A stretch of 64,000 bases of DNA from Candidatus Neomarinimicrobiota bacterium (GTDB taxonomy: Bacteria; Fidelibacterota; JAANXI01), in assembly GCA_021734025.1 (NCBI GenBank), contig JAIPJS010000005.1:128112-192111 (forward strand), written 5' to 3'. The notes under the pieces are model-generated. The model saw only the letters and a list, made by a program, of their open reading frames with translations, ran no database searches and was not told the origin of the DNA. Position numbers and translations under genes: made by a program. Below are positions 8,225-15,683 of the stretch, piece after piece. Every line of letters starts with the position of its first letter. Positions within the stretch are counted from its first letter, which is position 1.

Positions 8225-9505
8225 TTACAAGTTGCGTTTGAAGAAGCCTCCTAATCCGTCAAACGACACCATCTGTTCCTCGCCCGTATCCATGTTCTTT
8301 ATCGTCGCCTCGCCGGCTTCCAGCTCGTTTTCGCCGAGGACAATGGTGTAGTCCGCATTTTGGCGATTGGCCTCGCGGAACTGAGCTTTGACGCTCCGCC
8401 GGAGAAAATCCATATCACAGTGGACGCCCTGCTCACGGAGTCTTTGTAATATTTTATACGCACGATTTCTGACTGAGTCGCCCACCAGCACGATAAACAG
8501 GTCGATGGAGTCGGTGAAATCCGGGAAAAGACCTTCGGATTCCAGCGCCATGATCAGTCGTTCGATACCCGCAGCAAATCCCACGGCCGGCGTCGAATTT
8601 CCGCCGAGTTCTTCAACCAATTTGTCGTAGCGACCGCCGCCGCACAGCGCATCCTGCGCGCCCAGCAGATCGCTGGTGATCTCAAAGGTTGTGCGGGTGT
8701 AGTAATCCAGTCCGCGGACGAGTTTATGGTCGAGCATATAGGGAATTTCCAACTCATCCAGCAATTCCGTCACCGTGCCGAAGTGTTCATGGCACTCATC
8801 GCAGAGATGGTCGGTGATTTTCGGGGCATGCGCGTCCAGAATTCCCTGGCAGGATTCATTTTTACAATCGAAAAGTCTCAGCGTATTGGACTCGAATCGC
8901 TCCTGACACGTTTTGCAGAGATCCGACCGGTGGGGTTCCAGTTCGGTTCGCAACGCTTCCAGGTAATCCGGCCGGCACGCGCTGTCGCCGATGCTGTTCA
9001 GCCGAAGTTCCAGGTGTCCGGCTTCCGCGGTGAGACCCAATCGCCGATACACATCCATGGCAAATGCAATTACTTCTACATCTGTTTCCGGATATTCCGA
9101 GCCGATGGCTTCGATGCCGTACTGGTGAAACTGGCGCTGTCGTCCCGCCTGGGGGCGCTCCTGCCGGAAGAGCGGCGTGAGATAGTAAATTTTGCTCAGC
9201 GGATACGTCTGATCATAATGATGCTGAATGTAGGAGCGGATGATCGGGGCGGTGAGTTCCGGCTTCAGGGTGAGGCTGTTTTCGCCCTTGTCCAGAAAGG
9301 TGTACATCTCTTTGGTGACAATATCGGTGTATTCGCCGACCCCCCGGGCGAAGAGTTGGGTCTCCTCGAACACCGGTGTGCGGACTTCTCTGTAATTATA
9401 TTCCTCGGAGATTTTGTGAATTGTGTTTTCAATGTACCGCCATTTGGGCGACTCCTCCGGGAGAATATCATTAGTGCCTTTGACGCTGGTAATGTGCTGA
9501 CTCAT
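8225..9505 (-). CDS. hisS: Histidyl-tRNA synthetase
   Basis: A 426-aa class II synthetase charging tRNA-His. Class II motif 2 is seen as FRQERPQAGRQRQFHQYG, the histidine-specific signatures as LVRGLDYYTRTTFEI and GGRYDKL, and motif 3 as GFAAGIERLIMAL. A C-terminal anticodon-binding domain occupies about the last 95 residues. Between about 190 and 245 there is a cysteine-rich stretch (CKTC, FDCKNESC, LCDEC) that probably binds zinc; this variant occurs in many bacterial HisRS. Its ATG overlaps the stop of the upstream zinc-ribbon gene by 4 nt (ATGA), so translation is likely coupled. Confidence 0.98.
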   Translation of the reverse strand: MSQHITSVKGTNDILPEESPKWRYIENTIHKISEEYNYREVRTPVFEETQLFARGVGEYTDIVTKEMYTFLDKGENSLTLKPELTAPIIRSYIQHHYDQTYPLSKIYYLTPLFRQERPQAGRQRQFHQYGIEAIGSEYPETDVEVIAFAMDVYRRLGLTAEAGHLELRLNSIGDSACRPDYLEALRTELEPHRSDLCKTCQERFESNTLRLFDCKNESCQGILDAHAPKITDHLCDECHEHFGTVTELLDELEIPYMLDHKLVRGLDYYTRTTFEITSDLLGAQDALCGGGRYDKLVEELGGNSTPAVGFAAGIERLIMALESEGLFPDFTDSIDLFIVLVGDSVRNRAYKILQRLREQGVHCDMDFLRRSVKAQFREANRQNADYTIVLGENELEAGEATIKNMDTGEEQMVSFDGLGGFFKRNL

Positions 9506-9861
9506 GATTCGGCTGTGTCCCCGCCTTCCTCATTGATCATCGGTTCGATCACGTCCAGCGCCTCGTCTTTGAAATCTTTGGGTACAAACAGCTTTCCGCT
9601 GGTCCCCACCAGGTTTGCGCCCCGAAGCAAATACGCGCTGCTCATGAAATCGAAGGAGAGATAGTTCGGGATTTCCGCGTTATCCAGGACTTCTTTTATC
9701 ATTTCCGCGTACATAGTGCCGTTGACCTGATACAGCTCCACCCATTCCACTTCCTTGTATTTATCCGGCGCCGGCGGTTCGGTGCTTAGCTCAACGCCGC
9801 AATCCGGACATTCGTCCACTTCATCCTTAAATTCGTATCGACAACTGTGACAATATTTCAT
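9502..9861 (-). CDS. Zinc-ribbon protein with DUF2007-like domain
   Basis: A 119-aa cytoplasmic protein. Two CxxC pairs (C4/C7 and C18/C21) form an N-terminal zinc ribbon. Residues about 35-110 match the DUF2007 (putative signal-transducing, PII-like fold) pattern, with 'YAEMIKEVLDNAEIP' and 'LFVPKDFKDEALDVIE'. A good Shine-Dalgarno AAAGGAG precedes the ATG. It overlaps hisS by 4 nt, so it is the first gene of a two-gene operon. The role is unknown. Confidence 0.88.
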   Translation of the reverse strand: MKYCHSCRYEFKDEVDECPDCGVELSTEPPAPDKYKEVEWVELYQVNGTMYAEMIKEVLDNAEIPNYLSFDFMSSAYLLRGANLVGTSGKLFVPKDFKDEALDVIEPMINEEGGDTAES

Positions 9862-9983
9862 AATCGGCTCCTTTCGCCACTCCCGTATTGATTGACCGAA
9901 AATTATGAAAAGTCACCATAAGAACAAAGGTCATTCACCATTTCCGTTGCAAAGTAACCGGGAAGGCTGTAGCTTTTTCCCCT

Positions 9984-10430
9984 ATGGATTTAGAATCCCT
10001 TTTACAGCCCGAAACGATACTGATCGACTGGCATCCCGCTACCAAAGATGATGCGATCGCCAGTTTGGTTGAGGCCATGGCGGATGCCGGTGTCATCCAG
10101 GATCGGGAGATCGTGCTTCATGATGTGCAGACCCGGGAGCAGAGCCTCTCCACCGGATTGGGTGACGGCATCGCCTATCCACATGCGCGATCGTCTGCGG
10201 TGGACAGTGTTGCGATGGCGTTCGGTATCGTCCGTGAGGGGCTGGAGTTTGAGTCCCGCGACGGCGAGCCGGCAATTTTTATCCCGCTGATGGTCAGTCC
10301 CAAAGATGGCGGAGCCCCGCACCTGTACGTGATGGCCGAGATCGTAAAGAAATTGGAAGATCAGGACGTCCGGGAGCAGCTACTAGACGCTGAAAGTCCG
10401 GAAGAGGTGTATCGGATTCTGGCTGAGTAA
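9984..10430 (+). CDS. PTS EIIA type-2 domain protein, PtsN-like
   Basis: A 148-aa stand-alone EIIA of the fructose/mannitol/nitrogen (PtsN) family. The phospho-acceptor is H67 in GIAYPHAR, preceded by the conserved 'EQSLSTGLGDG'. No other PTS component is nearby, which fits a regulatory rather than sugar-transport role. It is transcribed divergently from the zinc-ribbon/hisS pair across a 122-nt spacer and is followed by a terminator-like hairpin. Confidence 0.92.
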   Translation: MDLESLLQPETILIDWHPATKDDAIASLVEAMADAGVIQDREIVLHDVQTREQSLSTGLGDGIAYPHARSSAVDSVAMAFGIVREGLEFESRDGEPAIFIPLMVSPKDGGAPHLYVMAEIVKKLEDQDVREQLLDAESPEEVYRILAE

Positions 10431-10460
10431 ATTTCGGATTAATTGATTAACAAAGATGCT

Positions 10461-10503
10461 TACCGTCGTTGTTCCCTTTCAGGGACGACGGTGGTATTTT
10501 TTT
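10461..10503 (+). terminator. Terminator-like hairpin after the PtsN-like gene
   Basis: ACCGTCG (10462-10468) pairs with CGACGGT (10486-10492) around an inner TCCCT-TTC-AGGGA hairpin. A run of seven T follows. It begins 31 nt after the PtsN-like stop. It forms the first half of the duplicated 83-nt element. Confidence 0.75.
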
Positions 10504-10543
10504 ATCGACCGCGAACGGCGCTTTAAGCGGCCGTCCGCTGGAG
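10461..10543 (+). repeat. 83-nt duplicated hairpin element, copy 1
   Basis: Aligns without gaps to 11151-11233 with 71 of 83 identical positions by direct count. It holds the terminator-like hairpin and then a second stem around GCTTTAAGC. In copy 2 that stem changes to ACTTTAAGT, a compensatory exchange of both partners. Confidence 0.85.
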
Positions 10544-10550
10544 AGTTGAT

Positions 10551-10710
10551 TTAGAGCTCCGGCGGATTGTCCCAACCCATAGGCCCGTGCTCAAAACGAT
10601 ACTTCAATCTGTGCAATAAAATATCTTCCCAGGCGCGCCAGACATCTACTGTGGGAACGTTGATCTCCACCTCGCAGTGGATGATGCGAACTGATGTATC
10701 AGATATGGTT
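10551..10710 (-). pseudogene. Possible START/SRPBCC-like gene remnant
   Basis: On the minus strand an open frame without ATG reads '...HCEVEINVPTVDVWRAWEDI...' and stops at 10553-10551. The pattern 'VEINVP...VWRAWED' resembles the first strand and helix of polyketide-cyclase/START-like proteins, but only about 50 residues remain and no start or downstream domain is present. It could instead be chance coding. Low confidence. Confidence 0.3.
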
Positions 10711-10771
10711 GAGATTCCTTTTGTTGGAGGTAAGGGTTATATTCCGGACTTCCCGTTTCTCTCTCCCCGCA

Positions 10772-10805
10772 GACCCTTTCAGGCTCAGCGACCCCTGAAA
10801 GGGTC
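10772..10805. repeat. Inverted repeat with 12-bp arms
   Basis: GACCCTTTCAGG at 10772-10783 and its exact reverse complement CCTGAAAGGGTC at 10794-10805, with a 10-nt loop. No T-run follows, so it is not a typical terminator. It shares CTTTCAGG with the hairpin of the 83-nt element. Confidence 0.8.
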
Positions 10806-10866
10806 AATTACCGGAATTACACCACAATGGCTATAGAACTCGAAATCATATTTTTAGTTTTCGTTT

Positions 10867-10997
10867 AGGCCTCCAATTCAATTTCGATCTAGCGGTCAAT
10901 CGGTGGAGGAAGGCAAAACCAGTTGTTTGAGCGGAGTGAGTTTCTGGTTTTGCCTCGGAAACGATTGGAACCGATACCGAAATTGAATTGGCAGCCT
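10867..10997. repeat. Long nested palindrome, 131 nt
   Basis: Four nested paired arms: AGGC/GCCT at the ends; CCAATTCAATTTCG (10873-10886) with CGAAATTGAATTGG (10978-10991); CAATCG (10897) with CGATTG (10962); AGGCAAAACCAG (10911-10922) with CTGGTTTTGCCT (10944-10955). The loop contains GTTTGAGCGGAGTGAGTTT. Similar loops are common in intergenic elements of Bacteroidota-like genomes. It could be a MITE-like element or a structured RNA. Confidence 0.8.
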
Positions 10998-11007
10998 TGA
11001 CTTTTTC

Positions 11008-11033
11008 GCCCTTTTGTGTCAAGACAAAAGGGC
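11008..11033. repeat. GCCCTTTTGT/ACAAAAGGGC hairpin
   Basis: Ten-base perfect arms at 11008-11017 and 11024-11033 around a 6-nt loop, followed by AATAAAAAAG. It follows the 131-nt palindrome by 10 nt and may be part of the same element. It could also act as a weak terminator. Confidence 0.75.
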
Positions 11034-11150
11034 AATAAAAAAGTGTGTTAAAATTAAAAAATAGCCAAGGATAGGCATTCGGATAGTTCGCGAATACTCA
11101 GGATTTTAGTCAGAGATAGGGTAGTCTTCCGGAGGGATCTCCTGCATCAA

Positions 11151-11233
11151 TACCACCTTTGTTCCCTCTCAGGGACATTGGCGGTATTTTTTTATCAACC
11201 GCGAACGGCACTTTAAGTGGCTGTCCGCTGGAG
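11151..11233 (+). repeat. 83-nt duplicated hairpin element, copy 2
   Basis: Ungapped match to 10461-10543. It includes the TCCCT-CTC-AGGGA hairpin, the same T-run and the GCGAACGGC segment. Unlike copy 1 it follows no plus-strand gene, so here it is not acting as an obvious terminator. Confidence 0.85.
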
Positions 11234-11254
11234 CCTTGCAATCTCATTGCAAGG
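11234..11254. repeat. Trinucleotide-loop hairpin
   Basis: CCTTGCAAT-CTC-ATTGCAAGG, perfect 9-bp arms. Member of the CCTnnnAAT-NNN-ATTnnnAGG family. It directly follows copy 2 of the 83-nt element and lies 25 nt past the upp stop. Confidence 0.85.
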
Positions 11255-11278
11255 TGAGCGTCCATTAAATTCTCATAA

Positions 11279-11908
11279 TCACAACGTATTATACTGCCGG
11301 TCGCCGGCATCGCCCAGGCCGGGAACGATAAAGGCGTCGTCATTCAGCTTTTCGTCTAGCGCCGAGGTATAGATGTGAATATCCGGGTGTTCATCGTTCA
11401 ACCGCTCTACCCCCTCCGGCGCGGCGATGATACAAAGGAAGGTAACGTTGGTCGAGTCGGTCTGTTTCTTGACATGCGTGAGCGCCAGCGAGGAACTCCC
11501 GCCGGTGGCCAGCATGGGATCGATGACGAAAATGTGAGAGTCATCCGAGATATCCGGGAGCCGGAAGTAGTACGACACCGGATCCAGACTCTCCTCGTCC
11601 CGGTACATGCCGAGATACCCGACCAGTGCGTCCGGCACCGTTTCCAGGATCGGATCTACCATTCCCTGGCCTGCGCGGAGAATCGGCACCAGCACGATCT
11701 CGGTGTCGATGAGTTGACCGCCGGTCGACGCCAGCGGTGTTTCTACAGTGACATCTGTCGCCGGCAGATCTTCCGTGGCATGAAAAAAGAGGTGGCGCGT
11801 GACGTTTGCCATGGCGCGACGGAAGTCGGCCGGTCGGGTCTGCTTGTTCCGAAGTACCGTAATCCAGTGAGAGATCAAGGGGTGCTCAACCAGTGTCAGA
11901 TTTGTCAT
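11279..11908 (-). CDS. upp: Uracil phosphoribosyltransferase
   Basis: A 209-aa enzyme of pyrimidine salvage that makes UMP from uracil and PRPP in the cytoplasm. The PRPP-binding loop is VIDPMLATGGS (128-138), the conserved VPILRAGQGM lies at 74-83, and the C-terminal uracil-binding region is VPGLGDAGDRQYNT. Length is normal. Its ATG is 16 nt after the lptD stop, so it is the last gene of the rarA-lptD-upp run. Confidence 0.98.
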   Translation of the reverse strand: MTNLTLVEHPLISHWITVLRNKQTRPADFRRAMANVTRHLFFHATEDLPATDVTVETPLASTGGQLIDTEIVLVPILRAGQGMVDPILETVPDALVGYLGMYRDEESLDPVSYYFRLPDISDDSHIFVIDPMLATGGSSSLALTHVKKQTDSTNVTFLCIIAAPEGVERLNDEHPDIHIYTSALDEKLNDDAFIVPGLGDAGDRQYNTL

Positions 11909-11924
11909 GCCGATTTCCTTCCGT

Positions 11925-14900
11925 TTAATATCCGTAACGATTGCTCCGGCCGCCGCGGGATTCCACCTTCACATCCTGCAAACTCGGCGACTTCACGTTG
12001 ATTTTCAAATAATACCCTCTGCCGTAGCCGGTGGGTGTCCAGGTAAAGTACATCTCCCAACAGTGGAGATCCCGGCGGATAGTGAAATCCGTACTTACCA
12101 ACTCCCGCTTGGCCATATCAAACCGGGAACTTACAGAGACTGACCAATTTTTGGAGAGATTCAGCTCGGTATTGGTGTTCATCCAGAATGTCGGCTCCGG
12201 TTCCACGTTTGGATTATTTTTGTTAATTGAATACCGGAAACTCAGCCGCACGCTCCAGAATTGGTTGCTGCCGGTGCCGAAGGACTGACTGGCCGACGGA
12301 ATCATCGCGTCGCTCATTTGGTTCTGTGCCGAAAATGCTCCCAAACCTGTCGTATCGGTCATTGCGGTATCGATAGCGGCTGAGTCCTGCGCCGTAACCT
12401 GTTTGAAGCTCCGTCCGGATAAATTGAATCCGGTGGAGAGGCTCAGGTTGGTCATGCGCGGAAAGGCCGCCAGTTCATTGGAATCGTATTGATACGGGTC
12501 GTGCCGCATGGAGACGTCCAACGACAGTTTGCGTCCCAGCGATGCGCGCAAGCTGCTGGAGATCTGATTCCACGGTTTTTCCTCGGCTACGAAGTTGTAT
12601 CCGGTACTGATATTCCAGGTCAGGAAGTCAACCTTGTTCTCGGTGGCGGCCGTATCCGAGCGCGACCCGCCGGACAGATATTTGGCCTGGAACACGTTCC
12701 GGAGACTTATAGACAGGCTTTGGCGCTCACTGGCACGGGTACCGCCGACTGCCGTCCCCCTGAACCGGTCAAACTTGCGTACACTGCTATCCGGCATGGT
12801 ACCATAGAAGTAATAGTCGTAAAACCGGTCGGAAAAATCCGGGCCGATATTATAGCTGACGTTTGGCGTCATTACATGCCTGACGGCGGTCACCGGCCCG
12901 AATGGTATCTGAAACAGGCCGTACAGTTTGGTGGAAGTGCCAAAGGAAAAGTTGTAGGTATGGCGGGCCCGGAATTGGGTAATTTTCCGAAACTGAACAT
13001 TGCCGGAAGAATCGACCTGGACGGTATCATTGACGACTACCGGCTCCCGATAGGCCGGTACCCAGTCTTCGCTAACATTGAGACTGGGATTGAAGCTAAA
13101 ATAACTCAGGATTTTCCGGGGATTACTGAAACTTAAACTATGCTGAACGCCCCGCTGGTACTCGTCGATATACGTGGAATCGGCTCCGAGATCAATCTGC
13201 CGACCATAGGGATCGATATAGGTGGAACCAGTAATCAGTCGGTGCTCGTGGCGGTTCCGGAAGTTGGAGTTGTAGGAATAATTAATATTATAGAACCACT
13301 TGTTCTTGGTCTCATAATTGGCGAGTGCCGGCGCCTTGAGTAGCTTATCTGTTCCCCGGCGAAACGATAACTGCGGTAATGTTTCGGTGATGTTTCCGTT
13401 CTGCAAATTCTCCGTTCGCTGCAGGTTCACCGACATGGAGTTCTTGGTGCCCTCCCACCGTTTGTTGAGCGTCGCGTTGGAGACGATCTGCTGCCGGAGA
13501 CGATCCTGACGATCCAACGAGGTTTCCCGGAGAAACTGGCTGCTGCTCACGTACCGGCCATTCACCCGGAGATCCATGGTGGGATCAATTGTCTGATTAT
13601 GCGTGACGCTAATCTGGTAGTTCTCCGTTCGTGCTGCACGGAAAATTTCCTTATCATAATTAAAGCCAATATTTCCATTGAAGGAGTAACGTTTATTGTA
13701 TCGCAATCGTTGACGGACCGAAATTCCGCGCTTTTCCCAGAAGTCGAGCTGGACCCGGTAGTCCCAGTAATCGCTGGGCGCCCAATAGAAGCCAAGGCCT
13801 TTCAGGTACCGCCCGGATCGGCTGCTCTCGCCCCAGGTCGGCAGGATGTACCCGGAGTTTCGCCGCCCGGACTTTTGAGGAAACACAGCAAATGGCAGCC
13901 CAAATACCGGGACATCGTGGATATACATTACAATTGGCCGCGCCACCACCAGGTCCTGGACAATCATTTTCATTCTGTCGCTTTGGAAATGATAGTGCGG
14001 CCAGTCCAGGTCACAAGTCGTGTAGATGCCGGAGTTGACGTAGAGCGTCTTCTCGCCCCGTTTCATGATTTTCTTGCCGGTATAAAAGCCGTCCTCGAAT
14101 TTCGTCTGACCCTGGATCACGCGGCCGCGCTGAGTTTTGATGTTATACATGAGCGTGTCGCCGGACATTGGCTCCTGTCCCCGCTGGGTGAACAGCGGCA
14201 CATTCCGCTGGTACCGTTCCGCATCGACGGAATCCGGCAGCGGCGTGGCAATGAGCAGATTACGGTTCCAAAAGACGTCGATGAGACCGGCCTCCAGCTC
14301 CATGCCCTGATACCGGGCGTCCGCCTCGTACTTGAGATTGGTGATCCGCTCCGGTACCTGGAAGACGATGTGATCGGCTTCGTAATAAATTGTGGTATCG
14401 ACAGAAGTATTCGACCGGTGCGGCTTGAACGTGCCTCTGGTGCCTCCAATGACGTCAATTTGTTGGAGCGAATCGCCCAGGGATGAAAAACTCAGGATAA
14501 TCGTATCGCCGCTGGTCTCGTTGATGCCTTGGTACACCGAGTCGTCAAACACATGATAGGTACTGGTGGCCATACCGGACACCCGGGTCCGCCGAATCTT
14601 GTTATCCTCCAGCCACATCCGCAGCTGAGTACCCCGGATCACGTTTTCTTGACTGATAGTGTCTCTGACCGTCCGAACGGAATCGGTCGGAGCAGCGAGC
14701 GTGTCGGTCGTATCCGCTGTCACGCTAATCCGGCGGTTCACATACCCTTTGGAAACGGAGCGGACTTCTGCATCACTGGGAATATACACCTGCCGAACCT
14801 TGTCATCGTGGAAGTACAAATGAATGGTTTCGCCACGGATGGTGTTCTCCGTGTAAAATACCACCGGCGACTGTTCCAGCACCGCCTCCTCCTGCTCCTC

Positions 14901-15683
14901 GCGGAAGGTGGCCAGTTCTGTTTCCGCCCGCATAGAGTCACGGGTAATCACCACTTGCTCCTGCGCCACATAACTCCCGCTGTCCGGATTCCCGGTTATG
15001 GTATTTCCGATAATCCGGACTACGTCCTGCCCTGTCGAGTCCAACTTGGTCAGGATTGGCCGCCGGATGGCTTTCAGCGACTCTGTCCGCAGGTTTTGGG
15101 TAATAACCGGCCCGGTAATCCGGATCTGCCGGGAGGGATCATACACTGAGGCCGGCGATTCCGAACTCCCGTAAATTTCCGCATCCCTCGTCGCCTCGTT
15201 GTACCAGACGGAATCCGCTGTCACCCGCTGACCCTCCTCCTGCAAGGTTACGTTTCCTGCGGCGCTTGCCACGTCCTTTTCGGTGAAGTATCGGATGCGA
15301 TTACCGTGCAGCGACCGGTTCCCGGATCTCAGGTGGGCGTTACCTTCTGCGAATAGTAAATTACGTGTGTTGTAGAGAGTGAGCGTATCCGACGTGAGCG
15401 TGTCTTGTGCCCCGAAGACCCGGACGTTCCCGGTGAAGATGGAAACATCCGTCGCCTCATACCGGACGGCATGGTCGCAGAACATATCATATTCCCCGCG
15501 CCGAAATTGCACAGCGCCATCGAGGATTTGAATGTTTTTTCCATTCTCCTGGGTGTTCCGCAGCTCGTCCGCATGGATTAACTCCAGCCGGTCCTGTGCC
15601 GGGGATTGGTCGGGCAGCATAATCCCTGCGATCAGAGAAAAAATTACTATCCCAGCGATGTGAAGAGCTGCGGAAGTTCGCAT
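11925..15683 (-). CDS. lptD: LPS-assembly protein LptD (OstA-type)
   Basis: A 1,252-aa outer-membrane protein that inserts lipopolysaccharide into the outer leaflet. A signal peptide ends SPA, followed by QDRLEL. Residues about 30-560 are repeated OstA/LptA-like beta segments, which form the periplasmic jellyroll. The core LptD signature follows: 'TTCDLDWPHYHF', then 'DVPVFGLPFAVFPQKSGRRNSGY' with 'LPTWGESS' and 'GLGFYWAPS'. The rest is a beta-barrel. It is longer than the E. coli protein mainly because of an extended OstA region, common in FCB bacteria. Its ATG shares one base with the rarA stop (TAATG), implying translational coupling. Confidence 0.93.
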   Translation of the reverse strand: MRTSAALHIAGIVIFSLIAGIMLPDQSPAQDRLELIHADELRNTQENGKNIQILDGAVQFRRGEYDMFCDHAVRYEATDVSIFTGNVRVFGAQDTLTSDTLTLYNTRNLLFAEGNAHLRSGNRSLHGNRIRYFTEKDVASAAGNVTLQEEGQRVTADSVWYNEATRDAEIYGSSESPASVYDPSRQIRITGPVITQNLRTESLKAIRRPILTKLDSTGQDVVRIIGNTITGNPDSGSYVAQEQVVITRDSMRAETELATFREEQEEAVLEQSPVVFYTENTIRGETIHLYFHDDKVRQVYIPSDAEVRSVSKGYVNRRISVTADTTDTLAAPTDSVRTVRDTISQENVIRGTQLRMWLEDNKIRRTRVSGMATSTYHVFDDSVYQGINETSGDTIILSFSSLGDSLQQIDVIGGTRGTFKPHRSNTSVDTTIYYEADHIVFQVPERITNLKYEADARYQGMELEAGLIDVFWNRNLLIATPLPDSVDAERYQRNVPLFTQRGQEPMSGDTLMYNIKTQRGRVIQGQTKFEDGFYTGKKIMKRGEKTLYVNSGIYTTCDLDWPHYHFQSDRMKMIVQDLVVARPIVMYIHDVPVFGLPFAVFPQKSGRRNSGYILPTWGESSRSGRYLKGLGFYWAPSDYWDYRVQLDFWEKRGISVRQRLRYNKRYSFNGNIGFNYDKEIFRAARTENYQISVTHNQTIDPTMDLRVNGRYVSSSQFLRETSLDRQDRLRQQIVSNATLNKRWEGTKNSMSVNLQRTENLQNGNITETLPQLSFRRGTDKLLKAPALANYETKNKWFYNINYSYNSNFRNRHEHRLITGSTYIDPYGRQIDLGADSTYIDEYQRGVQHSLSFSNPRKILSYFSFNPSLNVSEDWVPAYREPVVVNDTVQVDSSGNVQFRKITQFRARHTYNFSFGTSTKLYGLFQIPFGPVTAVRHVMTPNVSYNIGPDFSDRFYDYYFYGTMPDSSVRKFDRFRGTAVGGTRASERQSLSISLRNVFQAKYLSGGSRSDTAATENKVDFLTWNISTGYNFVAEEKPWNQISSSLRASLGRKLSLDVSMRHDPYQYDSNELAAFPRMTNLSLSTGFNLSGRSFKQVTAQDSAAIDTAMTDTTGLGAFSAQNQMSDAMIPSASQSFGTGSNQFWSVRLSFRYSINKNNPNVEPEPTFWMNTNTELNLSKNWSVSVSSRFDMAKRELVSTDFTIRRDLHCWEMYFTWTPTGYGRGYYLKINVKSPSLQDVKVESRGGRSNRYGY

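Larger units (their letters stand above)
10431..11278. other. 848-nt noncoding region rich in repeats
   Basis: No intact gene was seen. The region holds two copies of an 83-nt hairpin element, a probable short gene remnant on the minus strand, a 12-bp-arm hairpin at 10772-10805, a 131-nt nested palindrome (10867-10997), a small hairpin at 11008-11033 and a trinucleotide-loop hairpin at 11234-11254. Its composition is that of a landing site for small nonautonomous elements. Confidence 0.8.

Noticed and set aside
8726-9664. 312-aa plus-strand frame
   Set aside because: Antisense to hisS and the zinc-ribbon gene, both with strong family motifs.
10567-10836. 89-aa plus-strand frame
   Set aside because: Crosses a palindrome in a repeat-rich region and shows no domain; the opposite strand has the more protein-like pattern.
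13599-14486. 295-aa plus-strand frame, with 14529-15149 similar
   Set aside because: Antisense shadows of lptD created by its codon bias.
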